Below, one piece after another: positions 1-9,474 of a stretch of DNA of 64,000 bases. Position 1 is the stretch's first letter. The number at the start of each line of letters is the position of its first letter. A program made the position numbers and the translations under genes. Source of the DNA: Cognataquiflexum aquatile (lineage in GTDB: Bacteria; Bacteroidota; Bacteroidia; Cytophagales; Cyclobacteriaceae); NCBI RefSeq assembly GCF_003316845.1, contig NZ_QMIK01000004.1:682001-746000 (forward strand), read 5' to 3'. A model generated the notes under the pieces. The model was given only the letters and a program-made list of their open reading frames with translations. It was not told where the DNA came from and ran no database searches.

Positions 1-846
1 ATTGGTACTTTTCAAGAAATTTACAAAAGGCTCTGTCATGTAAAAGTTAGCCGCCTCTGTAGCATTCAAAGTATTTCCAATGGGGTTAGTATAGTTTGCA
101 TCATGGATGATGACAGCATTGTCGTTGTTGGTGGTGATAACACCTCCCGCAAAAGCCTTGGCAACAGTTTGTTGCGCCTTGGTTGGATCAACTTTGCTCA
201 ATCTCATTCCTGCTCTCAATAGGAGAGAATATCCAAAACGTCTCCACTTGTCTATGTTACCTGCATAAAGGATGTCTGCAGTTTCGACTCTTCCGTTTGC
301 ATTGAGTGCTGCTGATGCTTCTTCAAGTTCCTTGATGATATCAGCATAAATCAATTCTTGGGAATCGTATTTTGGATAGAAAATCTGGTCACTGTATCCG
401 ATTCCGGCTTCAGTATAAGGAATGGAGCCATATGTGTCAGTAAGTATCATAAACCCATATGCCTGCATGATCCTGGTCATTTGCAATAAATTGCTTCTGG
501 TAGGGTCATCTTTGATCCGGAATATGATGTCTTTGGTGTTCTTGATCACATTTCTATAATACTGTTGCCAGTTGTTTTGTGTGGAAGCCCTATTATCCTG
601 ATTGAAATTTGCCCCTGTCAATACGCCTGAGTTTGGAGAAATAATTTGTTGGACGATTCCCAATTCATAAACCAATATTCCAAAAGAATTTGGTGAAGCA
701 TTGATGGTAGCATTGTTCAATTGAAACGCAGGATCAATTGAGGTTGCAGCAACTCTATTAGTGTTAAGCTCATCAAAGTTTTGGTCACATGATGTGCTAT
801 AACCTAGCATCAGCACAAGGAGGATAAAATTTAATATCTTTTTCAT
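1..846 (-). CDS. SusD/RagB-family outer-membrane nutrient-binding lipoprotein (partial, C-terminus off the left edge)
   Basis: This open frame starts with ATG at 846 and runs off the left edge without a stop, so only the first 282 residues or so are present. It begins with a signal peptide (MKKILNFILLVLMLGYSTSC) ending in a lipobox cysteine, followed by DQNFDELN, which is typical of SusD-like lipoproteins. Further on it shows the helical TPR-like body seen in the family (for example DKWRRFGYSLLLRAGMRLSK). SusD proteins sit on the cell surface as a lid over the SusC channel and bind the substrate. The start lies 11 bp after the stop of the SusC gene, so the two are co-transcribed. The substrate cannot be told from the sequence. 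Confidence 0.9.
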   Translation of the reverse strand, partial: MKKILNFILLVLMLGYSTSCDQNFDELNTNRVAATSIDPAFQLNNATINASPNSFGILVYELGIVQQIISPNSGVLTGANFNQDNRASTQNNWQQYYRNVIKNTKDIIFRIKDDPTRSNLLQMTRIMQAYGFMILTDTYGSIPYTEAGIGYSDQIFYPKYDSQELIYADIIKELEEASAALNANGRVETADILYAGNIDKWRRFGYSLLLRAGMRLSKVDPTKAQQTVAKAFAGGVITTNNDNAVIIHDANYTNPIGNTLNATEAANFYMTEPFVNFLKSTN

Positions 847-857
847 GGTTGCTCTGA

Positions 858-3800
858 TTAAAATTTGACATTAAGATTGAAACCAATGCCTCTTGTAGTA
901 GGAAGACCTGTGGATTCCATACCCACGAGGTTATCCGAGGTATATCCAAATGATTCTGGGTCAATGTTATCCACCCATTTTTTGATCATCAGGACGTTAT
1001 TTGCTACGAGGTTAAGTCTTACTGAAGTTACAGGAAAATTTTTAGGGATGAATTTGGTGAAATCATATCCCATAGTGATTTGTCTCAGTTTCCAGAAACC
1101 TGCATTGTAAATCACCGGTTCTACCAAAGCCTGAGACCTTACGACTTCCCAATAAGATTGAACAGGTGCCACAGCTGTATTGACTTCGCCAGCCTGATTG
1201 ACTCCATCGCCTACCACACCGCCTTCACGTCCTTCAAGTGTCATTTTGTGCAATCCATGTCTTACTGCATTGAAGTTTGTTCCGGAAAGCATTTTTCCAC
1301 CCAATCTGAAGTCGATCAGGAAGGAAAGTGAAACTCCTTTATAATTGAAAGCATTATTAATACCTCCAATCCATTTTGGAAGCGCACTGCCAAAGTTGAT
1401 CAGATCCAAAGTTCTCAATGGCAAACCGTTTGCACCAAAGATTTTTCTTCCCTGATCATCTCTCCTGTAACCAAAACCTGCAATCTGGCCCATTTCTTCT
1501 CCAACTATCTGTCTCAGTTCTCCATTGAATACGTGAGTACCCACTGTGATTCTGTCTCCAGGATTTTCAGTAAGTAAACTGAGAACCTCCGTGATATTGT
1601 AAGCTCCGTTAAAGGACGCTTCCCAGGTGAAGTTTTCGGTTTCAACAGGTACGACGGTCAATAACATTTCGATACCTTTATTGCTGCTACGACCGCTGTT
1701 GATGGAGGTATTGACAAATCCGGAAGCGTCAGAAATCTGAGCACTTACAATTTGGTCACTGGTGATTTTGCTGTAGGCCGCAAGATCCAATGCCACTCTG
1801 CCTTGGAACATCTTCATATCTATACCGATTTCAGTTTCTGCAACCCGCATCGGCTTCAAATTTGGATTTGGAAGGGTGCTTCCAATAGGACCGCCAACAG
1901 GCTGGTTATTGAATAAGTTGGCATTGACGCCATAAAACAAAACATTGGAATAAGGACCAACATCCGAGTCACTACCCACTTCCGCATAGGCCACTCTCAG
2001 TTTACCGAAATTCAGCCAACCTGTGGTTCCTGTGTTTTCGGTAAATACCCAGCTAGTGGAGACGGAAGGATAAAGGATGCTTCTGTTTTCAGGAGAAAGT
2101 GTCGAGAACCAATCGTTTCTTATGGTACCATTGATAAAAAGGAACTTTTTATATGAAAATTCAGCAAAAGCGAAAAGGGAATTTACTGCCCTTTCGGACC
2201 TGTCAAAAATCGGATCTTTAACCCTACCGTTTTGGACTGTGTAGAGATCACGTACCACAAAATCTCGTGCCTGTACGTTGTTCACATCAAAACTTCTTTG
2301 CATATGGTTACCACCGATGTTGGCATTGATACCATAATCACCAAATTCTTTGGTCGCGGAAAGGATGAAATCAGCGTTAACTTCTCTGAATCTTCTTGAT
2401 TCCTGAGTATAAAGTCCGTTGACAAATCCTACAGGGGCAGCAGCCAAGGAAGCCTGTCCTGTCGGGAAGTTGTTGAAATCTTGGTCTCGTGACCAATAAT
2501 CCTGTCCTACACGGCCTTGGATATAAAGCCAAGGAGTGATGTCATATTTCACGGCAATGTTTCCAAAAATCCTGTCCCTTTTGATGTTATTAAATTGTCT
2601 TGCAAGGGTAAAATAAGGATTGGTCCTGTTTCTGAATCTAGAATAAACCGCCTCATTTCCCTGAATATCAAATTTATTTTCATCCAATACATTCAAAGGC
2701 ATCGAATTAGCCATATTATAGAGCGCAGTAGGAATGGAGTTATCCTGGTTGGCGACGTTTGGCGGGTTTTTGTTTTCCTCGATAGAGTAGTTGATATTTC
2801 CCTTAAAGTTTAACTTTTTGGTCAATTGGTAGCCAAAGCCTAAATAAATGGTCTTTCTGTTAAATGAATTGTTTGGAACAATACCCTTGCTATTTAGATC
2901 AGAAAAAGAAAAGCTAAGGCCACCTTTTTCACTTGAGGTAGACAACATGATGGAATTGGTGGTATTCTGACCGTTTCTGAAGAATTCATCTATTCGTCCT
3001 TGTACGGGCACATAAGGAACAGTGACGCCATTAAACAGTACTTGGGTCATCCCAGGTGCGAATTTTTCCCCAAATGACCATTGTCCAGAAGTTGGATTTG
3101 GAGTGGTAGGTCTGATGCCTTGCTCACCTTGTCCATACTCATACTGGTAATCTGTAAAATCCAAAGGTGTTTCGTTGGTGTAATTCAAGTTATAAGTTAT
3201 TCCAATACCTTTTGATTCACCTCTAGATTTGGTGTTGATCATGATGACGCCATCTTTTGCCCTAGATCCATACAATGCAGATGCCGCGGCACCTTTTAGT
3301 ACAGTCATGCTTTCGATATCATCAGGGTTGATACTGCTGAGTCCATCACCACCGTCCGAAGTGATACCACCGCCTCTAACACCGATGGAATTGTCCGCTC
3401 CACTGTTACCCGGATTTGTTCCAAAGTTGGTATTGTCAATCGGAATACCGTTGACAACGATCAGTGGATTGTTTTGCCCTGAAATGGAAGATTGGCCACG
3501 GATCCTGATTTTGGTTGTTCCGCCAGGACCGGTTCCCATAGGAGAAATTGCAACGCCGGCAATTTTTCCTTGAAGTGCATTCATAAAATTGGGAGTCCTG
3601 TTGATGGTCATTTCATCAGAACCAACGTTGGTTGCTGAATAACCAATACTTCTTGAAGTTTTTTGGATACCCAATGCCGCAATAACGACTTCTTCAAGTG
3701 CCCGGGCTTCCTGTACCATCACCACATTGATAATGGATTGGTTTCCGACCTCAATTCTTTGCGGAGCAAAACCTATGTAAGAAAACACAAGCGTGGAACC

Positions 3801-4367
3801 TGCAGGAGCTGATATTTTATATTTTCCATCGATGTCAGAAACTGTTCCCTGGGAAGTTCCTTCAATAGAAATGGCAACACCTGGCAAGGTCTCACCTGAC
3901 TCAGAGGTGACAGTTCCTGTGATCTCTACAAAATCGTCATTGACTTCAATGTCGATTTTTTTGGAAGAAATATCAGGAGCCAGAGATTTGACACTGATGA
4001 CATTATTGACTTGCTTGAAATGAAGGTGTTTTTTATTGGCTACTTCCAAAAGGACATCGGCTACTGTACCGTCAAAGGTGCTGAGTTCTATATTTGAATT
4101 GTCCTTTAGGCTCTTTTCAGTGTAAAAAAAACTGTAATCTGTTTTGCTTTCTATGGCATTTAGGATGTTTTCCAGACTGCCTTCCCGGATATCAAGTTTG
4201 ATGTATACCTCATCAATACTTTTGATCTGGACCAAATTGCTGTTTGCAAAGGTTGCATTCATGGCTATGGTCAATATAAACGCACTCAAAAGTGTGCTTT
4301 TAAAGACCATAATCGTTGTTTTTAGTAGTGATTGTGACATATTTTGGGTTGTGTTAGTGTCAATCAT
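858..4367 (-). CDS. SusC/RagA-family TonB-linked outer membrane transporter with STN domain
   Basis: This 1169-residue protein is the channel partner of the SusD gene just downstream. After a signal peptide near residues 20-41 come an STN domain (about 52-125), a carboxypeptidase-regulatory-like beta-sandwich (about 150-225, with SDIDGKYKISAP), a plug with the SusC hallmark TKIRIRGQSS, and a long beta-barrel ending in aromatic FNLNVKF. The family imports large nutrients such as glycans or peptides using TonB energy. STN domains are found in transducers that signal to a FecR anti-sigma factor, and FecR and an ECF sigma gene lie directly upstream, so induction through that pair is expected. ATG at 4367 is used, but the internal ATG at 4340 is an equally good start. 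Confidence 0.93.
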   Translation of the reverse strand: MIDTNTTQNMSQSLLKTTIMVFKSTLLSAFILTIAMNATFANSNLVQIKSIDEVYIKLDIREGSLENILNAIESKTDYSFFYTEKSLKDNSNIELSTFDGTVADVLLEVANKKHLHFKQVNNVISVKSLAPDISSKKIDIEVNDDFVEITGTVTSESGETLPGVAISIEGTSQGTVSDIDGKYKISAPAGSTLVFSYIGFAPQRIEVGNQSIINVVMVQEARALEEVVIAALGIQKTSRSIGYSATNVGSDEMTINRTPNFMNALQGKIAGVAISPMGTGPGGTTKIRIRGQSSISGQNNPLIVVNGIPIDNTNFGTNPGNSGADNSIGVRGGGITSDGGDGLSSINPDDIESMTVLKGAAASALYGSRAKDGVIMINTKSRGESKGIGITYNLNYTNETPLDFTDYQYEYGQGEQGIRPTTPNPTSGQWSFGEKFAPGMTQVLFNGVTVPYVPVQGRIDEFFRNGQNTTNSIMLSTSSEKGGLSFSFSDLNSKGIVPNNSFNRKTIYLGFGYQLTKKLNFKGNINYSIEENKNPPNVANQDNSIPTALYNMANSMPLNVLDENKFDIQGNEAVYSRFRNRTNPYFTLARQFNNIKRDRIFGNIAVKYDITPWLYIQGRVGQDYWSRDQDFNNFPTGQASLAAAPVGFVNGLYTQESRRFREVNADFILSATKEFGDYGINANIGGNHMQRSFDVNNVQARDFVVRDLYTVQNGRVKDPIFDRSERAVNSLFAFAEFSYKKFLFINGTIRNDWFSTLSPENRSILYPSVSTSWVFTENTGTTGWLNFGKLRVAYAEVGSDSDVGPYSNVLFYGVNANLFNNQPVGGPIGSTLPNPNLKPMRVAETEIGIDMKMFQGRVALDLAAYSKITSDQIVSAQISDASGFVNTSINSGRSSNKGIEMLLTVVPVETENFTWEASFNGAYNITEVLSLLTENPGDRITVGTHVFNGELRQIVGEEMGQIAGFGYRRDDQGRKIFGANGLPLRTLDLINFGSALPKWIGGINNAFNYKGVSLSFLIDFRLGGKMLSGTNFNAVRHGLHKMTLEGREGGVVGDGVNQAGEVNTAVAPVQSYWEVVRSQALVEPVIYNAGFWKLRQITMGYDFTKFIPKNFPVTSVRLNLVANNVLMIKKWVDNIDPESFGYTSDNLVGMESTGLPTTRGIGFNLNVKF

Positions 4368-4489
4368 AAATTTTGGTGCTGATTTTCTTTTCCATCTTTT
4401 TGGGATTGGTCAAAGAAAAAAACCTCTCTTTAAACTTAAAGAAGCGGATGGGTTTGGTGTGGTCTATTTTTTTGTTTCATAGGCATGGG

Positions 4490-5524
4490 TTAGTTAAATT
4501 CAAGAATTACTTCATTTCCATTTATTTTGTATTCAAAATCTACAGAGTAACTCAAAACCTTTAATACATTGGATAGGTATTCATGGGGTTTGAAGGTGCC
4601 TGAACACTTATATTCCGGTAATTTTTTGTCACCAATGATTTTTATTTCTACCCCATACCATCTCTCCAGGTCTTCGATGACCAGATTTAAAGGAGTTTTT
4701 TCAAATTGCAGAATGCCTTCTTTCCAGCTAAGAAAATCGGACAAATCCACATTTTTCTTTTCAAAGGTGTTTTTGTCTTCTGAAAAATATACTGCCTCTC
4801 CGGGCTGTATTTCCAAAAGCTTATGGTCAAGACTGTTTTCGACCCGAACCTTTCCCGTGGCCAAGGTTACCTGAATGCCTGGATTTTCATCATATGCTTT
4901 GATATTGAAACTTGTACCCAAAGCGGTAGTGGCAATGTTGTCGGTGATTACTTTGAAAGGATGTTCCTCATCCCTTACGACATCAAAAAATCCCTCACCT
5001 TCCAGGGTGATGGTTCTGTTTGTGGCAAAGTTACTTCCATAAGTCAATTTGCTGTCCGCATTCAAAACCACTGTAGAGCCATCCGGAAGGGTGATTATTT
5101 TTTTATTTCCTCTGGGTGTGGACCTTTCAATGGCGACCGGAACATTATACTCAGGGGACACTGCTGACTCTTTAGGAGGGGAATTGAAATATAAGACGTA
5201 ACTAACTGAAAAAACCAAAATCAGGGAAGCGGCCATTCCTATGGAGAACTTTACTAATTTGGGTTTTTTGATAGTAGATTTTTTTATAGGAGGTTTAGGG
5301 GTATTTTCTTCAACCTTTGATTCTACCAAAATTGGAATGTGTACGTTTTCTTTATCTTGATTTAACTCATGATTTTCTGCCTCATTGTCCCATATATCTG
5401 CTATGATAGCATTATAGGTATCTTCTCCCGCTGATGAATCGAGCCAGTTCAAAAAATCCTTTGCCTCTTTTTTTGAAAGCTTTCCTTCAAAAAATCTATC
5501 AATATCTTGTTTGCTATAATTCAT
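4490..5524 (-). CDS. FecR-family anti-sigma factor
   Basis: This 344-residue protein has a cytoplasmic N-terminal part (DIDRFFEGKLSKKEAKDFLN), one membrane span at about residues 94-114 and a periplasmic FecR domain (GEGFFDVVRDEEHPFKV, ALGTSFNIKAY). The family holds an ECF sigma factor inactive until the STN domain of a cognate SusC/FecA receptor signals substrate. It lies between the sigma gene and the SusC gene on the same strand. ATG at 5524 is preferred to an in-frame TTG three bases earlier because it follows a purine-rich ribosome site, AGGAAAGGAAG. Confidence 0.93.
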   Translation of the reverse strand: MNYSKQDIDRFFEGKLSKKEAKDFLNWLDSSAGEDTYNAIIADIWDNEAENHELNQDKENVHIPILVESKVEENTPKPPIKKSTIKKPKLVKFSIGMAASLILVFSVSYVLYFNSPPKESAVSPEYNVPVAIERSTPRGNKKIITLPDGSTVVLNADSKLTYGSNFATNRTITLEGEGFFDVVRDEEHPFKVITDNIATTALGTSFNIKAYDENPGIQVTLATGKVRVENSLDHKLLEIQPGEAVYFSEDKNTFEKKNVDLSDFLSWKEGILQFEKTPLNLVIEDLERWYGVEIKIIGDKKLPEYKCSGTFKPHEYLSNVLKVLSYSVDFEYKINGNEVILEFN

Positions 5525-5643
5525 CAAATCTTCCTTTCCTATATATAGCCTTTTCGAAAGGGATTTACTTAGCCGGAAATAGAAAATATTTTATTTATTT
5601 TCAAAAACGAAAAATATTTGAATGAATATCCTGTATTGTATGA

Positions 5644-6246
5644 TTAAAAAAAGTAATAAATAAGTCCGATTGCCAAAGATTTGATGGCAATGAGGTATTG
5701 CTTTTGGAGTTTGTTTTTAATCGACTTTGTAGCCACATAAATATGGCTTTCAACGGTTCTTTTTGAAATACCCAGTTTTTCGGCAATTTCGCCTGAATGG
5801 AGGTTTTCATAATTTTTCATTTTGAAAATCTCCTTTTGGGTCTTGGGTAATTTTTCGATTTCTGATATTGAAATCCTCTCGAATTCTGAATATTCTATTT
5901 GTAATTCAGTTTCATTTGTTTCAGTTTCCTGATTGGAAATGGCATATACTTCATATGCTATCCGCCTAGCTTCTTTTTTGGAATTCTTAATGATGAGCGA
6001 TTTGAGGATGGAAAGGAGGTATGCGTTGAAGGATAACTCAGAGTTGAGATTTTGCCTGTTCTTCCAGATGATCAAAAAAACTTCCTGGACAATCTCCTCG
6101 GCGTCTTCAGACGAAAGGTTCATCTTTTTGGAGGTATTGAAAATCTTTGGTCCAAAAAATTCAAATAACTGTGAAAAAGCTTTTTCATCGCCTTCCCTGA
6201 GCCTTGAGACTGCCGAAGGAATATCAAATGCTTTTTCTTTATTCAT
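5644..6246 (-). CDS. ECF RNA polymerase sigma-70 factor (FecI-like)
   Basis: This 200-residue protein carries sigma region 2 (EDAEEIVQEVFLIIWKNRQNL begins near residue 66) and a region 4 helix-turn-helix (LGISKRTVESHIYVATKSI, about 160-180). The length and the lack of regions 1 and 3 place it among Bacteroidota ECF factors paired with FecR. It is probably held by the FecR protein encoded 116 bp downstream and switches on the SusC/SusD genes when substrate is sensed. The C-terminus is short and hydrophobic (LIAIKSLAIGLIYYFF), which is uncommon; it may help membrane association or be incidental. Confidence 0.92.
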   Translation of the reverse strand: MNKEKAFDIPSAVSRLREGDEKAFSQLFEFFGPKIFNTSKKMNLSSEDAEEIVQEVFLIIWKNRQNLNSELSFNAYLLSILKSLIIKNSKKEARRIAYEVYAISNQETETNETELQIEYSEFERISISEIEKLPKTQKEIFKMKNYENLHSGEIAEKLGISKRTVESHIYVATKSIKNKLQKQYLIAIKSLAIGLIYYFF

Positions 6247-6499
6247 ATTAAATAAATAAGTATTTCAATTAAAGGAACGCATAAATAGTGATTCTAGCAA
6301 TTATTTATTTTTAGAATATTAAAAGATGAAATAATATTCTGTTCGTAATTGATAACTCAATATAATTATGCTTTTTAAAAAAATCAATAGTTTGGTGGAT
6401 TTCAGAATTGATTTGCCTGACCTGAGGTAGAATAGTATGGTTATATGGAAAAAAAAATCAAAGAAGTCTCCCCGTTTTGAAAGAATTCTATAAAAAACA
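6247..6499. other. Intergenic region upstream of the sigma gene
   Basis: This AT-rich stretch separates the sigma gene from the convergent end of the rlmD operon. It should contain the sigma gene promoter, but no clear TTG and TAnnTTTG pair was seen. No gene was recognised. Confidence 0.4.
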
Positions 6500-6528
6500 C
6501 CAAAGTCCTGGCTTTATCAGGACTTTGG
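6500..6528 (-). terminator. Intrinsic terminator of the rlmD operon
   Basis: A perfect 11-bp stem (CCAAAGTCCTG at 6500-6510 and its complement at 6518-6528) encloses a 7-base loop. On the minus strand it is followed by a T-rich run (TGTTTTTTAT). It lies just after the stop of the 125-residue gene. Confidence 0.8.
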
Positions 6529-6533
6529 AAAAA

Positions 6534-6911
6534 TCAATCTTCAGGATATGGAATGTATACAAAACTGGTAAATACCCCATCCATTACAAAAAGGCAACAA
6601 AACTCATCCGGGTCTTTGTATGCTGCTTTGAATTCATCCAACAATTCCTCGGCGATAAGTTTCCTTTGGATAAATTCGTCCACGTAAGTGATGAAATAAT
6701 TCCAGTCCAAGTCTTTTTCCACTTTACCCAGAAGCAGCTTTCCGATTGGCTGCACTTCTTTTGAGATCGGGAAAATCGGAAAATCGGAAAACTTTCTACT
6801 TCTGACCTGATAAGAAGCTTCCTTGAGGATATCCGAAACTTTGACAAAGTCTTTGGTAATGGTTCCTAGATATTTGCCGCTCAGTTCGGGGTCATTGAAA
6901 TCTGAAATCAT
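6534..6911 (-). CDS. Conserved hypothetical cytoplasmic protein, 125 aa
   Basis: I do not recognise a named family. The 125-residue protein is soluble, with alternating charged and aromatic segments (KVSDILKEASYQVRSRKFS, DWNYFITYVDEFIQRK, ending VMDGVFTSFVYIPYPED). No signal peptide or membrane span is present. Its ATG overlaps the rlmD stop by four bases (ATGA), so it is translationally coupled to the rRNA methyltransferase and shares its terminator. The coupling supports a real gene but does not show a function. Confidence 0.8.
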   Translation of the reverse strand: MISDFNDPELSGKYLGTITKDFVKVSDILKEASYQVRSRKFSDFPIFPISKEVQPIGKLLLGKVEKDLDWNYFITYVDEFIQRKLIAEELLDEFKAAYKDPDEFCCLFVMDGVFTSFVYIPYPED

Positions 6912-8302
6912 GGTTTTAAAGTTAAGCGTACAACATTTTCTACATGATAGGTCTGGGGAAACATGTCCACAGGCTGGATTTTATCAACCGAATACTTTTC
7001 CGATAACCAAGCCACATCCCTCGCTTGGGTGGCAGGATTACAACTCACATACACAATTTTGGGAGCTTCCAGTTTCAAGAGCATCTTGACTACATCTTCG
7101 TGCATTCCTGCTCTTGGTGGGTCTGTGATGACGATATCGGGTTTGGGATGATTCCTTACAAAATCTTCTGTCAAAATATCTTTCAGATCTCCAGCATAAA
7201 ACTGCGTATTTTCTATGCCGTTGACTTTGGCGTTCAGCTTAGCGTCCTCGATTGCAGCCTCGACATATTCTATGCCGATGACCTGTTTTGCATTTTTAGC
7301 CACAAAATTTGCAATCGTGCCCGTGCCGGTATAAAGATCAAATACCACCTCATCGCCCTGTAGGTCTGCAAATTCTCTCGCTACTTTATAGAGTTCGTAG
7401 GCCTGTTCGGAATTGGTCTGGTAAAAAGATTTGGGGCCGATCCGGAATTTGAGTCCTTCCATTTCTTCTTCGATGTAGTCTTTACCAGAAGAGGTAACCA
7501 CATCAAGGTCGTTGAAAGTCTCGTTCTTTTTCAGGTTGATAATATAAAGGAGTGAAGTGATCTGGGGGAATTTTTGGTGAAGAAATTCCATGACTTTATT
7601 GACAGAAACCGTGTCATCTTCCCCAAATTGGACAATGACCATGGATTCGCCTGTACTTGTCGTCCTGATGATGAGATTGCGCAGGAGCCCGACCTGATTT
7701 CGGATGTCATAGAAAGATAAGCTTTGTTCCAAAGCAAAGTCTCTCACTGCAATTCGGACCTCGTTGGAAATATTTCCCTGTAGGTAACAATGATCGATGT
7801 CTATGATTTTATCAAACATCTTCGGAATATGAAAACCCAAAGAATTTCTTTCAAATTGGGCTCCGGAATTGATTTCTTCCCTTGTCAGCCAACGGTTATT
7901 GGAAAAGGTAAAATCAAGTTTGTTGCGGTAGTATTGTGTTTTTGCCGAACCGAGAATCGGCAATACTTCCGGTATTTCCACTTTGGCTATCCTTTCAAAC
8001 TGATCGACTACCTGCTGTCGCTTGTAATTTTTCTGTAAATCATAATTGATATGCTGCCACTTGCAGCCGCCACAAGTGCCAAAATGAGAGCAAAAAGGTT
8101 CAATCCTGTCTTTGGAATATTCATGAAATCTGATGGCTTCTCCCTCCATAAAGGAGCTTTTTCCTCTGTTGATGCGGACATCTACCAGATCACCGGGAGC
8201 TGTATTCTGTACAAAAACTACTTTTCCCTCATGATGTGCCACACATTTCCCTTCCGCCGCTATTCTTTCAATCCTCAGGTTGGGGATTACCTTATTTTTC
8301 AT
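6908..8302 (-). CDS. rlmD: 23S rRNA (uracil-1939-C5)-methyltransferase RlmD
   Basis: The protein has an N-terminal TRAM RNA-binding domain, an iron-sulfur cysteine cluster (FCSHFGTCGGCKW) and a class I methyltransferase domain with FDLYTGTGTIANF, the substrate motif TDPPRAGMH and the catalytic cysteine in VYVSCNPATQARD. This matches RlmD/RumA, which uses S-adenosylmethionine to methylate U1939 of 23S rRNA; assignment to U1939 rather than U747 or tRNA U54 is by overall similarity. Possible starts are TTG 8353, ATG 8314 and ATG 8302. I chose 8302 because it follows AGAAAG and because a consensus minus-7 element ends at 8320, which would leave 8314 almost leaderless. Confidence 0.93.
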   Translation of the reverse strand: MKNKVIPNLRIERIAAEGKCVAHHEGKVVFVQNTAPGDLVDVRINRGKSSFMEGEAIRFHEYSKDRIEPFCSHFGTCGGCKWQHINYDLQKNYKRQQVVDQFERIAKVEIPEVLPILGSAKTQYYRNKLDFTFSNNRWLTREEINSGAQFERNSLGFHIPKMFDKIIDIDHCYLQGNISNEVRIAVRDFALEQSLSFYDIRNQVGLLRNLIIRTTSTGESMVIVQFGEDDTVSVNKVMEFLHQKFPQITSLLYIINLKKNETFNDLDVVTSSGKDYIEEEMEGLKFRIGPKSFYQTNSEQAYELYKVAREFADLQGDEVVFDLYTGTGTIANFVAKNAKQVIGIEYVEAAIEDAKLNAKVNGIENTQFYAGDLKDILTEDFVRNHPKPDIVITDPPRAGMHEDVVKMLLKLEAPKIVYVSCNPATQARDVAWLSEKYSVDKIQPVDMFPQTYHVENVVRLTLKP

Positions 8303-8319
8303 CTTTCTAGACATGGCCG

Positions 8320-8327
8320 CAAAAATA
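8320..8327 (-). promoter_or_regulatory. Minus-7 element, candidate rlmD promoter
   Basis: On the minus strand TATTTTTG matches the Bacteroidota TAnnTTTG consensus. A TTTG occurs 23 bases upstream, slightly farther than the usual 19-21. It lies just before the chosen rlmD start. Confidence 0.4.
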
Positions 8328-8380
8328 AGGGTTTGGATCGGAAGATTGGTCAAATGAAAAATTAAAAATCAGACGGTAAA

Positions 8381-8545
8381 ATCTGCTTTTATGGTTATCA
8401 GCTTCTTTGCCAGTAACCCTATGTTATTATTCAAGCGGGACGGAAGACCGAAGTCGGAAGTCGGAAGTCCGATGTACCGGGCATTTCAGTTTGTAGACAA
8501 GATTTAAAATAGATATCCAATTTACTGGCATCATTCGGGACATAC
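8381..8545 (+). repeat. Dispersed repeat, copy A (inverted partner at 21479-21652)
   Basis: About 165 bp align with the reverse complement of 21479-21652. The best-conserved blocks are TTTGCCAGTAACCCTAT at the left, ATGTACCGG near 8472, and GATATCCAAT before TACTGGCAT at the right. Inside this copy is a short array of CGGAAGT-like heptamers (8441-8470). Copy B carries an extra GC-rich palindromic segment at that point. The function is unknown. Confidence 0.75.
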
Positions 8546-8606
8546 ATATTTGCTTTTATTAAGATCTGCTTATCCTCCTTATACTTTCCAAAAACATCAG
8601 GTCCGA

Positions 8607-8638
8607 TTGCCAGCCTTCAAGTCGAATTTTTATCTTTA
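8607..8638 (+). promoter_or_regulatory. Candidate promoter of the SDR-helicase operon
   Basis: TTG at 8607-8609 is followed after 21 bases by TATCTTTA at 8631-8638, one mismatch from TAnnTTTG. It ends 19 bases before the ATG of the dehydrogenase gene. The rest of the gap from 8303 to 8657 holds the dispersed repeat and no gene that I can see. Confidence 0.45.
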
Positions 8639-8657
8639 ACCTTTCAAAGCCGTACTC

Positions 8658-9470
8658 ATGAATTTAAAAAATAAAGTGGTCATTGTGACCGGAGCAACCT
8701 CGGGGATAGGGGAGGCCTGTGCATTGGTATTTGGGAAAGCAGGCTGCAAAGTCATCATCACAGGAAGGTCTCAGGTAAAGTTGGACAATACCTTGGACCT
8801 CCTTAGGAAAGCAGGAATTGACGCTTTTGGAATCATAGCAGATGCGGGTTCCGAGTTGGACAATAAAAACATTGCCGAAACAGCCATCAAACATTTTGGT
8901 AGAATCGATATCCTGATCAACAATGCCGGGATTTCAATGCGGGCTTTATTTGAAGATATAGATATGGAGGTTTTCAGAAAAGTGATGGATACTAATTTTT
9001 GGGGCACGGTCTATGCTACCAAATATTGCCTCCCTCAGATTTTGAAAAACAAAGGGTCCATTGTTGGGGTATCATCCATCAACGGATATCGCGGAACTCC
9101 GGCACGAACAGCTTATACTGCCAGCAAATATGCCATGAATGGTTTTTTTGAATCGCTCAGGACAGAGGTGATGAAAAGGGGAGTCCATGTCTTGGTGGCC
9201 TGCCCGGGATTTACTGCTTCCAATATCCGTAATAATGCATTGACTGCCGACGGGTCTGTTCAGGGAGAGTCTCCAAGAGAAGAGGAAAAAATGATGACTT
9301 CAGAGGAAGTTGCCCAAGAAATATTCCAAGCGACCATCAAAAGAAAAAGAGATATTGTGCTTACTAGGCAGGGAAAATTGGCGGTTTTTCTAAATAAATG
9401 GATGCCCGGCATCATGGATGGAATTGTGTATAACCACATGGCCAAGGAAAAAGATTCTCCTTTCAAATAA
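8658..9470 (+). CDS. Short-chain dehydrogenase/reductase (SDR) family oxidoreductase
   Basis: This 270-residue protein is a classical SDR. It has the cofactor motif TGATSGIG at residues 11-18, NNAGIS in the NAG motif, the catalytic serine in VGVSSINGYRG, and YTASKYAMNGF carrying the catalytic Tyr and Lys. SDRs of this type use NAD(P)H to reduce or oxidise a carbonyl or alcohol. The substrate is unknown. The helicase gene starts four bases after the stop, so the two are co-transcribed, with no obvious biochemical link. Confidence 0.92.
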   Translation: MNLKNKVVIVTGATSGIGEACALVFGKAGCKVIITGRSQVKLDNTLDLLRKAGIDAFGIIADAGSELDNKNIAETAIKHFGRIDILINNAGISMRALFEDIDMEVFRKVMDTNFWGTVYATKYCLPQILKNKGSIVGVSSINGYRGTPARTAYTASKYAMNGFFESLRTEVMKRGVHVLVACPGFTASNIRNNALTADGSVQGESPREEEKMMTSEEVAQEIFQATIKRKRDIVLTRQGKLAVFLNKWMPGIMDGIVYNHMAKEKDSPFK

Positions 9471-9474
9471 ACCC

